Assembly (NCBI GenBank): GCA_030612905.1
Contig: JAUWNA010000029.1
Location: forward strand, 1 to 11,343
DNA length: 11,343 nt
Origin: Promethearchaeota archaeon
GTDB taxonomy: Archaea; Asgardarchaeota; Lokiarchaeia; Sigyniarchaeales; SOKP01
Direction: 5' to 3'
Below are positions 1 to 7,884 of the stretch, piece by piece; within the stretch, counting starts at the first letter, position 1; every line of letters starts with the position of its first letter. Position numbers and translations under genes: made by a program. The notes under the pieces are model-generated. The model had not been told where the DNA came from, ran no database searches, and saw only the letters and a list, made by a program, of their open reading frames with translations.

Positions 1-1575
1 AGTTATATCCCCCTTGTTTGCTATATTGGAGCGATATTTTTAGGATTTGGTCTAGTAATTTTTATTAGAAATACAACTATTCAAAAATCAAGAGAAATAC
101 AATCTCGCAAAAAAGTGAAAACGGGGTCCGCGTATAAAGAGGCTTTGTTTTTAGTGATTTTTATCTTTACTTTTATACCTTTATTTGGCGCAATATTCGA
201 TTCGGGGAAAAATGACCAAAATTTTTCTGTTTATAATAGTGCTTGGAATGGTGCAACTGATTTTAAACACACTATTGAACTTGAAGGTTATGATGTAATG
301 ACTATTCAATCCAGCTTGAGCGCCACAGAAAGACTAAATAAATCTATTTTGTTGATTCTATTAGGACCTAATCAATTTTATAATCCAGTATTTGAGATAC
401 CATATTTCATTGATTTTTTTGATAGTGATATAAAAAATTCGTTGTTTATATGTCACGACCATGGAAGCACGAGCACGCTCTTATGGGAAATTTTTATTGC
501 AAGTGCTATAGATCCAGATCTTCAAGGAACCATACCCGTTACGATATTTCCTAACGGTATATTACGTGATAACGGCTCATATGATACTCGTCCCGATTTC
601 CCCGTAATAAGGTCATTCTCGCCCCATCCTACTACTGCTGGTATTAGCAGTGTTATTCTCTCCGTAGCGTCTTGTGTTGTTGGAGGTCCGTTTATTTCCT
701 ATTTTGGATGGGATTTGGTTGGCTCTAGTTCTGATTATGGATATGTCGACAAAAATAACGACCATATGTATAATTTTGACGATGATTATGTTGATTTAAG
801 TATTGTGGCAGGAATGATCCCTGGATTTCCTGCGAAATGGCCGCTTGGTGGTTATTCACAAGCGGTATTTATGTCTAAAGATGCTGGAAATTCAAGAATT
901 TTTTTATCGGCTGATGCTAGCTTATTTAATAACGAATTGATTAATAACCCTGGATATGATAATTCCCAGTTTGGTATAAATATTATAGATTGGTTAACGT
1001 ATGGCGAATCGAAAGAAGATTGGGTTGTGGTTTTCGACGAAGCTCACATACGACCAGAATATTCAAGAGATTTTACTTCAGCAGGAATTTTTGGGTTTAT
1101 CACTCAATATATTGTTCATTTGAGCACGAATCCAATTACAGCGTGGATTTATCCTCTATTAGCGATATATTCCTTGAAGAAGTATTTACCTAAAAAAGGC
1201 GGCAAGAAGGAAAAAAAGAAGGCAAAAGAACAAGAAAATCAAGAAGAAAGAGAACGATTTAGAACATCGTCCTTTTTTGCCGAAAAGATTGAGTGGTATA
1301 GAGAAAAAAGCAGATATGGTAAAGCTTTGACGCTACTCTATAGGAGATTAGAGCGAAAATTAAATGCCCTTCTAGGCGGTCGTAAAATTACCACTCAAAA
1401 TGTAATGATAATGGTAATTGCGAAGGACCCAAAAATAACAAAACTTAAGATTAGAAGGATTTCTAAATTTATGGATAGAATTATAGCAATTAAAGAAGGA
1501 AAAAGCAAAGTAAAAAATGAACAAGATTTTGAAACCCTATTTTTTGAAATGGAATGGGTGGTTAATAACATATAA
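1..1575 (+). CDS. DUF4350-like membrane protein, 5'-truncated by window edge
   Basis: The frame is open from base 1 with no stop, so the gene starts left of the window. The GTG at 115 is only the first start-like codon inside it and would drop a clear membrane helix. Numbering from base 1, residues 3-24 and about 48-66 are hydrophobic helices separated by a basic loop. A large presumably extracytoplasmic domain follows (about 67-360). It begins with an S-x-Y-N-S-A-W-N-G stretch and ends near VVVFDEAHI, resembling the DExH-like motif I associate with DUF4350 proteins. Another hydrophobic stretch lies at about 365-393, then a Lys/Glu-rich cytoplasmic tail. DUF4350-like proteins are commonly encoded beside MoxR and DUF58 genes, as here. 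Domain assignment is by remembered resemblance. The molecular function is unknown, and membrane-anchored sensing or scaffolding is only a guess. Confidence 0.75.
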   Translation, partial: SYIPLVCYIGAIFLGFGLVIFIRNTTIQKSREIQSRKKVKTGSAYKEALFLVIFIFTFIPLFGAIFDSGKNDQNFSVYNSAWNGATDFKHTIELEGYDVMTIQSSLSATERLNKSILLILLGPNQFYNPVFEIPYFIDFFDSDIKNSLFICHDHGSTSTLLWEIFIASAIDPDLQGTIPVTIFPNGILRDNGSYDTRPDFPVIRSFSPHPTTAGISSVILSVASCVVGGPFISYFGWDLVGSSSDYGYVDKNNDHMYNFDDDYVDLSIVAGMIPGFPAKWPLGGYSQAVFMSKDAGNSRIFLSADASLFNNELINNPGYDNSQFGINIIDWLTYGESKEDWVVVFDEAHIRPEYSRDFTSAGIFGFITQYIVHLSTNPITAWIYPLLAIYSLKKYLPKKGGKKEKKKAKEQENQEERERFRTSSFFAEKIEWYREKSRYGKALTLLYRRLERKLNALLGGRKITTQNVMIMVIAKDPKITKLKIRRISKFMDRIIAIKEGKSKVKNEQDFETLFFEMEWVVNNI

Positions 1576-1596
1576 AGAATAATTCAAGGTAATTAA

Positions 1597-1604
1597 TTTA
1601 AATT
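1597..1604 (+). promoter_or_regulatory. possible TATA-like element ahead of moxR
   Basis: The 92-bp gap between the first gene and the MoxR gene is almost pure A/T and contains TTTAAATT here. A start site about 25 bases downstream would leave a leader long enough for the Shine-Dalgarno at 1658. The same gap holds three copies of ATTAAAAAT (1602, 1622, 1633). In such A/T-rich DNA both may be chance, and the gap may simply be intra-operon. Confidence 0.2.
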
Positions 1605-1657
1605 AAAAATAAAAAGAAAATATTAAAAATCAATTAAAAATATAAAAAAAAAGAGAT

Positions 1658-1662
1658 GTGAT
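1658..1662 (+). promoter_or_regulatory. Shine-Dalgarno (GTGAT) for moxR
   Basis: GTGAT pairs with the ATCAC part of the archaeal 16S rRNA 3' end and sits 5 bases ahead of the ATG at 1668. It supports that start codon. Confidence 0.5.
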
Positions 1663-1667
1663 AAATA

Positions 1668-2648
1668 ATGGAAGCCCCAAATAAAGCTAAATATTACGAA
1701 AGAGAAGAATTAAATGTAGAACCTATTAGAGAAATTGCCCAAGATGTTCTTTCAGAAGTAAGCCGAGTCATTGTTGGATACGGCGAAATTTTACAACAAC
1801 TCTTCATTGCTTTGCTAGTGAATGGTCACGTTCTCCTTGAAGGCGTTCCTGGTTTGGGAAAGACGGTAATGGCAAAAACTTTTGCAAAAACGCTTGGAAT
1901 CTCGTTTCGAAGAGTACAATTTACGCCTGATCTTTTACCCTCAGATATAACCGGGACAAAAATCTTTGATCAGAACGAAGGATCCTTTGTACTTCAAAAA
2001 GGGCCCCTTTTTGCAAATATAGTTTTAGCAGATGAAATTAATCGAAGCGCTCCTAAAACACAAGCAGCTCTACTTGAAGCTATGGCCGAAAGACAAATTA
2101 CCATAGAAGGAGACACACTTCCGCTTGAAAAACCCTTTATGGTAGTTGCTACTGAAAATCCGGTGGAAATGGAAGGTACATATCCTTTACCAGAGGCACA
2201 ACTAGACCGCTTCATCATGAAAGTTTGGTTAGATTATCCTAGTCAAGAAGAAGAAGTAGATATAATGAGAAGACAAATCTCTGGAGAGTCTCCTTCAGTA
2301 ACGGCAATAACGAGCGGAGAAGAAATACTTGCTGCTCAGAAACTAATGAATATGGTTTACATAGATGATAGAATCTTAAAATACATTAGAGATATTGTAT
2401 TGAAAACTCGGAATCATCCTCAGATAGCTCTTGGATGCGGACCACGTGCATCGCTTGTATTAATGAAATGTTCAAAAGCAAGAGCAGCAATTTTAGGAAG
2501 AGTATATGTAACTCCAGACGATGTACGCGCATTAATTATTCCCGCTTTGAATCACCGAATTTTATTAAAGCCTGAAGCTGAATTAGAAGGTCTAGATGTT
2601 AAGTCTGTGATAAAGAACATTGTTGAAGATATACCAATACCTATTTAA
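1668..2648 (+). CDS. MoxR-family AAA+ ATPase
   Basis: This is a 326-residue AAA+ ATPase of the MoxR family, a usual length. Walker A is GVPGLGKT at residues 59-66. Walker B is IVLADEIN at 118-125, with the Asp-Glu pair at 122-123. Sensor 1 is ATENP at 161-165. The family signature LPEAQLDRF is at about 174-182, and a sensor-2-like GPRAS lies near 260. No membrane segment is present, so it should be cytoplasmic. MoxR ATPases act as chaperone-like machines that mature or remodel partners, typically through VWA-domain proteins such as the DUF58 protein encoded 57 bp downstream. The start is supported by GTGAT at 1658. Eight T residues follow the stop at 2649-2656, but no hairpin is apparent and transcription probably continues. 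The family call is secure; the target is not visible. Confidence 0.95.
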   Translation: MEAPNKAKYYEREELNVEPIREIAQDVLSEVSRVIVGYGEILQQLFIALLVNGHVLLEGVPGLGKTVMAKTFAKTLGISFRRVQFTPDLLPSDITGTKIFDQNEGSFVLQKGPLFANIVLADEINRSAPKTQAALLEAMAERQITIEGDTLPLEKPFMVVATENPVEMEGTYPLPEAQLDRFIMKVWLDYPSQEEEVDIMRRQISGESPSVTAITSGEEILAAQKLMNMVYIDDRILKYIRDIVLKTRNHPQIALGCGPRASLVLMKCSKARAAILGRVYVTPDDVRALIIPALNHRILLKPEAELEGLDVKSVIKNIVEDIPIPI

Positions 2649-2694
2649 TTTTTTTTCGATAACCATTGGAATAAAATCAAAATAATTTAAGAAT

Positions 2695-2700
2695 GGAGGA
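2695..2700 (+). promoter_or_regulatory. strong Shine-Dalgarno (GGAGGA) for the DUF58 gene
   Basis: GGAGGA lies 5 bases ahead of the ATG at 2706 and fixes that start. It is the clearest ribosome binding site in the window. Confidence 0.75.
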
Positions 2701-2705
2701 ATAAT

Positions 2706-4034
2706 ATGTTAGGAGGAAAAGGAAGAACTTTAGTTCTATTTTCAGTTTTTTTTCTAACAGCTGGATTTGCATTTGAGAATTATTTTTTGATTTATTTCGC
2801 TATACTTTTGCTATTTAGTACCGTTGTAAGCTTACCCCTTTTCTATTACCAAATGAACATAGAAGATTTGCGGGTACATAGAGAGCTCGAAAAAGAGAAA
2901 GTATTCAAAGACGATTTTGTTCATATAAAGGTTGTAATTGAGAATACAGGTAATAAAAGTTTTGATTTTCTTGAAATAAGGGATTATTATAACCCTCAAC
3001 TTTTTAGATTAGTATTAGGGGAAAATTTTATTTCTACAAGAATAGGTCCAAAAAATGTAATAAAATTTAGTTATGTGCTGGAACCAAAAGTGAGGGGTGA
3101 ATACCCTCTAGGTCCACTATCTGTAACGGTTAAAGATAGATTAGGGTTTAATTCGGTGGAAAGAATTGTGCCTGACAGTGTTTCAGATATACTGGTTTAT
3201 CCTCCTTACGAAGATATAAAAAGAATAGAAATTTTAGGTTCTAAACGTTCGTTAACTTTAAATTATGGGCTACAAAGATCGAAACAGAAGGGTCTTGGCT
3301 CAGAATTTTATGGTATGAGAAGGTATGTATTTGGAGATCAATTTAGGCTCATTGATTGGAAAGCGAGTGCTCGAACACAGAAATTAATAGTAAGGGAATT
3401 TGAAAGTGAAAGAGATGTAACTATTATGATATTAGTAGATTCATCGAGTTCTATGGCAGGTGGTTCAATAGAAAACACAAAGTTCGAATACGCAATCAGA
3501 GCATGTATGCTGTTAACTAAAGTGGCTTTAACTCGTAAAGATAATGTGGGCGTATTTACTTTTTCAGATAAGAAAAATCTCAAATTCTTAAAACCCAGGA
3601 GTGGAGATGATCAATTCTATCAAGTATTAGATTTTGTTGCAAAAGTCAAACCACAAGGAAAGTTAAGAATGGTTGAAGCAATGGATTTTTTTAACAGACG
3701 GTTCCAAAAACGTAGTTTAATATTTGTTATATCAGATTTAGAGGCAGATGTTAAAGAAATAGGACATGCAATTCGAAAATTGGCTCCATTTAATCATACA
3801 ATTATAATCATCAATCCATTTAGTCCCTGGTTTGAAATTCATGAAATTGATTTGTCGTCAACAGATAAAGCTCTTGCTGAAGCGATCAGTGAAGAAATGA
3901 TGGAGCACATCCTAAAATTTAAACAAGAGGTAAGACACTTAGGAGTTAATATTATAACTGTTGGTCCAGATGATATGATGAATCAAGTGTTAGGTACTTA
4001 TATGGACGCGAAGAAAAAAGGGAGTGCGTATTAA
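2706..4034 (+). CDS. DUF58 / VWA-domain membrane-anchored protein
   Basis: This 442-residue protein has two N-terminal hydrophobic stretches (about 8-23 and 26-48), then a beta-rich segment (about 50-170) and the DUF58 signature at about 196-224 (GLGSEFYGMRRY, then GDQFRLIDWKASART). A von Willebrand A fold follows, with a metal-ion site DSSSS at 245-249 matching DxSxS. A VISDLEAD stretch near 343-350 resembles the conserved VWA beta-strand region. DUF58 proteins are standard partners of MoxR ATPases, and the order MoxR then DUF58 is typical. The VWA domain is expected to be cytoplasmic and to mediate metal-dependent binding. The next gene starts 3 bp after the stop, so translation is probably coupled. 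The family call is strong; the pathway is unknown. Confidence 0.92.
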   Translation: MLGGKGRTLVLFSVFFLTAGFAFENYFLIYFAILLLFSTVVSLPLFYYQMNIEDLRVHRELEKEKVFKDDFVHIKVVIENTGNKSFDFLEIRDYYNPQLFRLVLGENFISTRIGPKNVIKFSYVLEPKVRGEYPLGPLSVTVKDRLGFNSVERIVPDSVSDILVYPPYEDIKRIEILGSKRSLTLNYGLQRSKQKGLGSEFYGMRRYVFGDQFRLIDWKASARTQKLIVREFESERDVTIMILVDSSSSMAGGSIENTKFEYAIRACMLLTKVALTRKDNVGVFTFSDKKNLKFLKPRSGDDQFYQVLDFVAKVKPQGKLRMVEAMDFFNRRFQKRSLIFVISDLEADVKEIGHAIRKLAPFNHTIIIINPFSPWFEIHEIDLSSTDKALAEAISEEMMEHILKFKQEVRHLGVNIITVGPDDMMNQVLGTYMDAKKKGSAY

Positions 4035-4037
4035 AAA

Positions 4038-5486
4038 ATGACAAGATATTACATTTTAATTTTAAAAATTGTTAATGTGTTAATTTTTGTATGGATTCTA
4101 ACTATTTTTTTCTCAATATTTCATTTTGACGAAGTTGTTACAACTTCAAGTGGAGAACTTGTATTAACTGCCTTTTTAACTAGTTTAAAAAATATGTTAA
4201 CTTATCTTATTTTTACAGCAGCGTACGGTGTTGCTATTCTTAGCGTTTTTATCTCTTCCTTCCTTTTTTTAGCAGCACAACCACATATGATTACTTTATT
4301 AGAGCGCTTTTTTCGAGGTCTATTAAGTCTTTGGTTTACATTTCCTAATGGGACAACTCCAGACATTAGTCAAATTCCTGATTTGCTCGGGCAAGAATTC
4401 GCTATATTTAATGAGAATATCTATTTAATAGCATTCCAAATCTTAATTATAATCTCAATAATTTACGCAATTAAAGCTTTTCTTAAAACAAACCCAAAGA
4501 ACGATCTTATAGTCGTTGGTTCTATAGTTCTTATGTTAGTAATTCCTCTTATGGTGTTTGGATTTAAGGATATGCTAGATTTGTTTAATATAAGCATTGA
4601 ATATTTGGAAGGTTTGCCGTATCCTCTTGACATTTCTCTAGAGAAGATACCTATAGATGATATATTTCAATTTTTTGCAAGTCCAGTTATACTTCTTGCA
4701 ATAACATCTTATATTTATTTAGAAATGGCTTTTCAAATAAATTATACATACACAGTTACTAAACCGTCTTTAGAAAGAAGCCATCGATTAGAGGCGCAAT
4801 TGACAATATTACAAAGCGAATCCCATTATATAACTGCAAATGTCGATAAAATAAAAGAAGAAGCTAAAAAAAGAAGAGAAGAGTTAAAAATTGAAGATAA
4901 AACAACAATGGGTATCAGCGGTTTTTTTGCGAAAACTGGAGAAAGATTTTCATATGTAAAGGAAATGATTGAAAAAAAAAAATTAGAAGAAGAAGAAAAA
5001 AAGCTAATAACCGCAGCATCAAAAACCAGAAGGCTTGGAAGATATATGATTCGACTTTTCCAAGAAGACTTTGAAGCCCGTGATACTTTAACGGCCAAAT
5101 CTTCGGCTCCTAAACCACAAAGTCTTGTGGTTTCAACAATCATTAATTTTGCTTTCCGAGTTGGGCTATTAGTAATTATTAGTTTTATTATCATTCATCC
5201 AAAATGGTTCATGGAACATATTTTTCAATTACCTCCCGCTTTCGTTGAGAGCGTTGTTATGTCTTCTCCAGAAATTATAATAATTTTATTAATTCCGTTA
5301 ATGTTAACATTCCCTGTAATCTCAAAAGTAATTTCTTTTATAAAACATAGGAATTTAATTATTCGGCTTCAACAAGAAGGACGAATTAAAGAAATTTTGG
5401 CTTCTGTAGGTGATTATGTTAAAAAAGGGGAATTTGAAGAGGAAAAAGAAGTTGAAATTGAGGAAGCGCCAACACAAAGTACATAA
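4038..5486 (+). CDS. multi-pass membrane protein with cytoplasmic coiled coil, unknown
   Basis: I do not recognise this 482-residue protein. Hydrophobic helices are visible at about 6-28, 52-80, 127-149, 156-176, 208-233, 362-387 and 409-436, so roughly seven membrane spans. Between the fifth and sixth lies a charged segment (about 245-345) rich in Lys, Glu and Arg with coiled-coil character, probably cytoplasmic. The C-terminal tail (463-482) is acidic. The coding sequence contains an 11-A run at 4972-4982, a natural homopolymer hazard for sequencing, but the frame stays open. The start ATG follows the DUF58 stop by 3 bp, and a GGAGTG at 4021-4026 inside the upstream gene may serve as a distant ribosome site. 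Position as last gene of the MoxR/DUF58 cluster suggests it is the membrane component that system acts on or with. Confidence 0.8.
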   Translation: MTRYYILILKIVNVLIFVWILTIFFSIFHFDEVVTTSSGELVLTAFLTSLKNMLTYLIFTAAYGVAILSVFISSFLFLAAQPHMITLLERFFRGLLSLWFTFPNGTTPDISQIPDLLGQEFAIFNENIYLIAFQILIIISIIYAIKAFLKTNPKNDLIVVGSIVLMLVIPLMVFGFKDMLDLFNISIEYLEGLPYPLDISLEKIPIDDIFQFFASPVILLAITSYIYLEMAFQINYTYTVTKPSLERSHRLEAQLTILQSESHYITANVDKIKEEAKKRREELKIEDKTTMGISGFFAKTGERFSYVKEMIEKKKLEEEEKKLITAASKTRRLGRYMIRLFQEDFEARDTLTAKSSAPKPQSLVVSTIINFAFRVGLLVIISFIIIHPKWFMEHIFQLPPAFVESVVMSSPEIIIILLIPLMLTFPVISKVISFIKHRNLIIRLQQEGRIKEILASVGDYVKKGEFEEEKEVEIEEAPTQST

Positions 5487-5495
5487 GAAAAAATT

Positions 5496-6431
5496 CTATG
5501 TTTTAATATCTATTAAAAACTGAGCTAATTCTTTCTTTTTTTCTAAGGTTACCATCATGGTATCAAAACAATAAGTGTGTATATCCAATTTTTCTATTTC
5601 CGATTTTAATTTACAATCCTTTTTATCAATGATAAAATGGCCAATAATCTCACGATAATATTTTGCTACGCCAAGGCAAGAAATTTCTATTCCAAAGCAT
5701 TTCATTAATTTATCTGCTGGACCCTGTACCGTGGCTCCTTCTATAATGGGGCTAATTGCTATTACCTTTTGCTTAACATCTTTTAATGATTCTCTAATTC
5801 CCTTTACACCTAATATAGTTCCTATTGACACTATCGGATTCGAAGGGCAAATTATAACCTTCATTGCTTTCTTAATATAATCTAAAATGTTATTCACTGG
5901 CCTTGCTTTTTTAATGCCTTGAAATTGTACATCAATAACTTTAGGTTCACAATGGTATTTAATGAAATATTCTTCAAAATGCATTTTTTTTGAATCTGTT
6001 GTAATAAATGTTTGTACATCTTCATTACACATAGGGATAAGTTGAGATTTAATTCCAAATTTTTCACAAATTATCGAGGTTATTTCTGCCTTATTTAATC
6101 CTTTTTTAAATAAATCGGTACGATATATATGAGTTGCTAAATCTTTATCTCCAGCGTTAAACCATTCAAACCCGTAATACTTTTTCAAAATACTTAAACA
6201 ATTAAAAGTTTCATCTTGAAAACCCCATCCTTTTTCTTTATCCACTATATTGGCTAATGTATAAGTAATAATATCTATATCGGGACACATTTTTAAACCG
6301 AATAATTCGATATCGTCACCAGTATTAATTACAATCTTTAATAACGCTGGATCAATAACATTTGCTAGACCTTTAATAAATTTTGCGGCTCCAACACCTC
6401 CAGCGAGTATTAAATAATATTTATCATTCAT
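5496..6431 (-). CDS. cofD: CofD, 2-phospho-L-lactate (or PEP) transferase of coenzyme F420 synthesis
   Basis: CofD transfers the phospholactyl or enolpyruvyl-phosphate unit from its guanylylated form to Fo, giving F420-0 or dehydro-F420-0. The 311-residue length is normal. The N-terminal loop LAGGVGAAKFIKGL (about 9-22), INTGDDIELFGL (35-46), the GWGFQDETF stretch (68-76), CPSNPIVSIGTIL (195-207) and SPIIEGATVQGPADKLM (227-243) are family signatures. The ATG at 6431 gives the N-terminus immediately ahead of the Gly-rich loop, as expected. It is the last gene of the leftward operon, 22 bp after the cofE fusion. Its stop lies 9 bp from the stop of the convergent membrane-protein gene. A run of six A at 5488-5493 reads as T on this strand and could help termination. 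Confidence 0.95.
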   Translation of the reverse strand: MNDKYYLILAGGVGAAKFIKGLANVIDPALLKIVINTGDDIELFGLKMCPDIDIITYTLANIVDKEKGWGFQDETFNCLSILKKYYGFEWFNAGDKDLATHIYRTDLFKKGLNKAEITSIICEKFGIKSQLIPMCNEDVQTFITTDSKKMHFEEYFIKYHCEPKVIDVQFQGIKKARPVNNILDYIKKAMKVIICPSNPIVSIGTILGVKGIRESLKDVKQKVIAISPIIEGATVQGPADKLMKCFGIEISCLGVAKYYREIIGHFIIDKKDCKLKSEIEKLDIHTYCFDTMMVTLEKKKELAQFLIDIKT

Positions 6432-6453
6432 ATTTATACAGATGATTAGTTTT

Positions 6454-7857
6454 TTATACTTTAAAAATTATATCTTTCAATTCTTTACGTTTGGGTATTT
6501 GTTGCTTCTCTAACGATTGACCTACAGTAAAAAATGCCATTGGAATAAAAGAAGAAGGTAGATTCAATGTATCTTTAATAATTTCCTTAGTAAATAAAGG
6601 AGCACAATACCAACACGCTGCTAACTCTCTTATTTCAAAGGCAAGAAGCAAATATGTTGCTGACGCGCTTATACTTTGCACTCCCATAACATATTCGTTT
6701 TTCTCTCTTTCTTGATCAGAATATTTCTCTAAATCTTGTGTGTCTAAACATAGAAGGATTAAATAAGGTGATCTTAAAAATTGATTTTTTGTTTTTTCGA
6801 TTTTTTTTTTGATAAAATTTTTCGATTTGCCATCTTTTAACAAATCTTCTCCTAGTTTAAAATTTATATTTTTTATTAAAGTTTCACGCAATTTTCCTTG
6901 TTTCATTATAATATAGCGCCAAAATTGACCATTATGCGCACTTGGTGCCCATCGCGCCATTTCAATGCACTCTCTTATCACACTCTCCTCTATTTTTTTA
7001 TTACCAAACTCTAATTTGTAACTTCTACGTGATTTTAATATAATTTCAAAATTCTCTCGAAGCTTTGCGTCTCTAAACAAATCTAGCTCTCTTTTTCTTA
7101 AGATTTGTTTTATTGAAGTATTTTCAGTTATGTTAAAATCATACCCTCTTATAACTACAACTGGCAGTCCTTCGTCAGCTTCCCCCATAATTAATTGAGC
7201 TGCAGATGCTAAATTATCAATTTGTCCCACGATGGTACTCTGTAACTCTTTTCCATATAAATCTTTGCTACCTCTTTTATCCAAAATTGGATTTATACCA
7301 GAAACACCTAAAGCTACGCCCACTGATCCTATCCTGAACGATCTCCCAAATGAATCAGAAATTATTACGGCAGTTTTTTTTCCAGTCAATTTTTGAAGTG
7401 AAATTCTAATTTTTTCTGCTTCTTTATCTGAATCTAAGGGTAACAAAGTAATTTCATCCTTACCTTCAACATTCGATTTGTCAATACCCGCATTAGCACA
7501 TACAAAACCATGGTGAGTCTCAACAATCATTACGTGTTCAGTTTTTATTACTCCCGTAGATTCGTCTAATATAGCTTGAATTAATTCAGGGCTTTTTTCT
7601 GGTAAAGAATTTTTCTTTACCAAGGGCGCTATTTTTTTGTAGATTTCAATAGCTCTTTGACTTGGTTCAATTTGATTTAAATTCTGTGTCCTTCCCAGGC
7701 TTTTTGAAATTATAGTTTGGGCAATAACTAAAATATCTCCATTTTCTAACGCCAAATTATTTAATTTTAAAGCATTAAAAATAATTTGGGGAATATCATC
7801 GTCAGCTTTTATTAGAGGGATTTCCTTAATCGCGATTAAGTTAATTTTTTCTTTCAT
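6454..7857 (-). CDS. cofE: CofE-nitroreductase fusion: F420-0:gamma-glutamyl ligase with dehydro-F420 reductase-like domain (FbiB-type)
   Basis: This is a two-domain protein of 467 residues. Residues about 1-250 are CofE, the GTP-dependent ligase that adds gamma-linked glutamates to F420-0. Visible family stretches are SKSLGR (51-56), SDSFGRSFRIGSVGVALG (167-184), DKRGSKDLYGKEL (193-205) and GEADEGLPVVVIRG (225-238). Residues about 272-467 form an FMN nitroreductase domain: SRRSY (276-280) for phosphate binding, ARWAPSAHNGQFWR (301-314), and GVQSISASATYLLLA (392-406). This layout matches mycobacterial FbiB, whose flavin domain reduces dehydro-F420. Archaeal CofE is usually a single-domain protein of about 250 residues, so the fusion is uncommon for an archaeon as far as I know. 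The gene starts 27 bp after the upstream radical SAM gene and is followed 22 bp later by cofD. A long T run near 6801-6810 encodes a Lys-rich part of the second domain. Confidence 0.93.
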   Translation of the reverse strand: MKEKINLIAIKEIPLIKADDDIPQIIFNALKLNNLALENGDILVIAQTIISKSLGRTQNLNQIEPSQRAIEIYKKIAPLVKKNSLPEKSPELIQAILDESTGVIKTEHVMIVETHHGFVCANAGIDKSNVEGKDEITLLPLDSDKEAEKIRISLQKLTGKKTAVIISDSFGRSFRIGSVGVALGVSGINPILDKRGSKDLYGKELQSTIVGQIDNLASAAQLIMGEADEGLPVVVIRGYDFNITENTSIKQILRKRELDLFRDAKLRENFEIILKSRRSYKLEFGNKKIEESVIRECIEMARWAPSAHNGQFWRYIIMKQGKLRETLIKNINFKLGEDLLKDGKSKNFIKKKIEKTKNQFLRSPYLILLCLDTQDLEKYSDQEREKNEYVMGVQSISASATYLLLAFEIRELAACWYCAPLFTKEIIKDTLNLPSSFIPMAFFTVGQSLEKQQIPKRKELKDIIFKV

Positions 7858-7884
7858 TTTCTTAAATATTCTTTATTTATCGAA

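Noticed and set aside
1024..1056. DEAH-box-like VVVFDEAHI suggesting a helicase
   Set aside because: There is no Walker A or any other helicase motif, and the protein is membrane anchored; the motif fits the DExH-like stretch of DUF4350-like proteins.
1602..1641. Three copies of ATTAAAAAT as a repeat array or operator
   Set aside because: Low-complexity A/T sequence with irregular spacing (20 and 11 bases); not distinguishable from chance.
4972..4982. Run of 11 A as a programmed frameshift site
   Set aside because: The frame continues normally through a Lys-rich coiled coil, and no alternative frame product is evident.
4826..5194. A 122-codon - strand open frame inside the membrane-protein gene
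   Set aside because: Antisense shadow of the coiled-coil region with no ribosome site or recognisable motif.
5487..5495. A bidirectional terminator hairpin between the convergent genes
   Set aside because: Only 9 bp separate the stops and no inverted repeat is visible; at most a short T run on the - strand.
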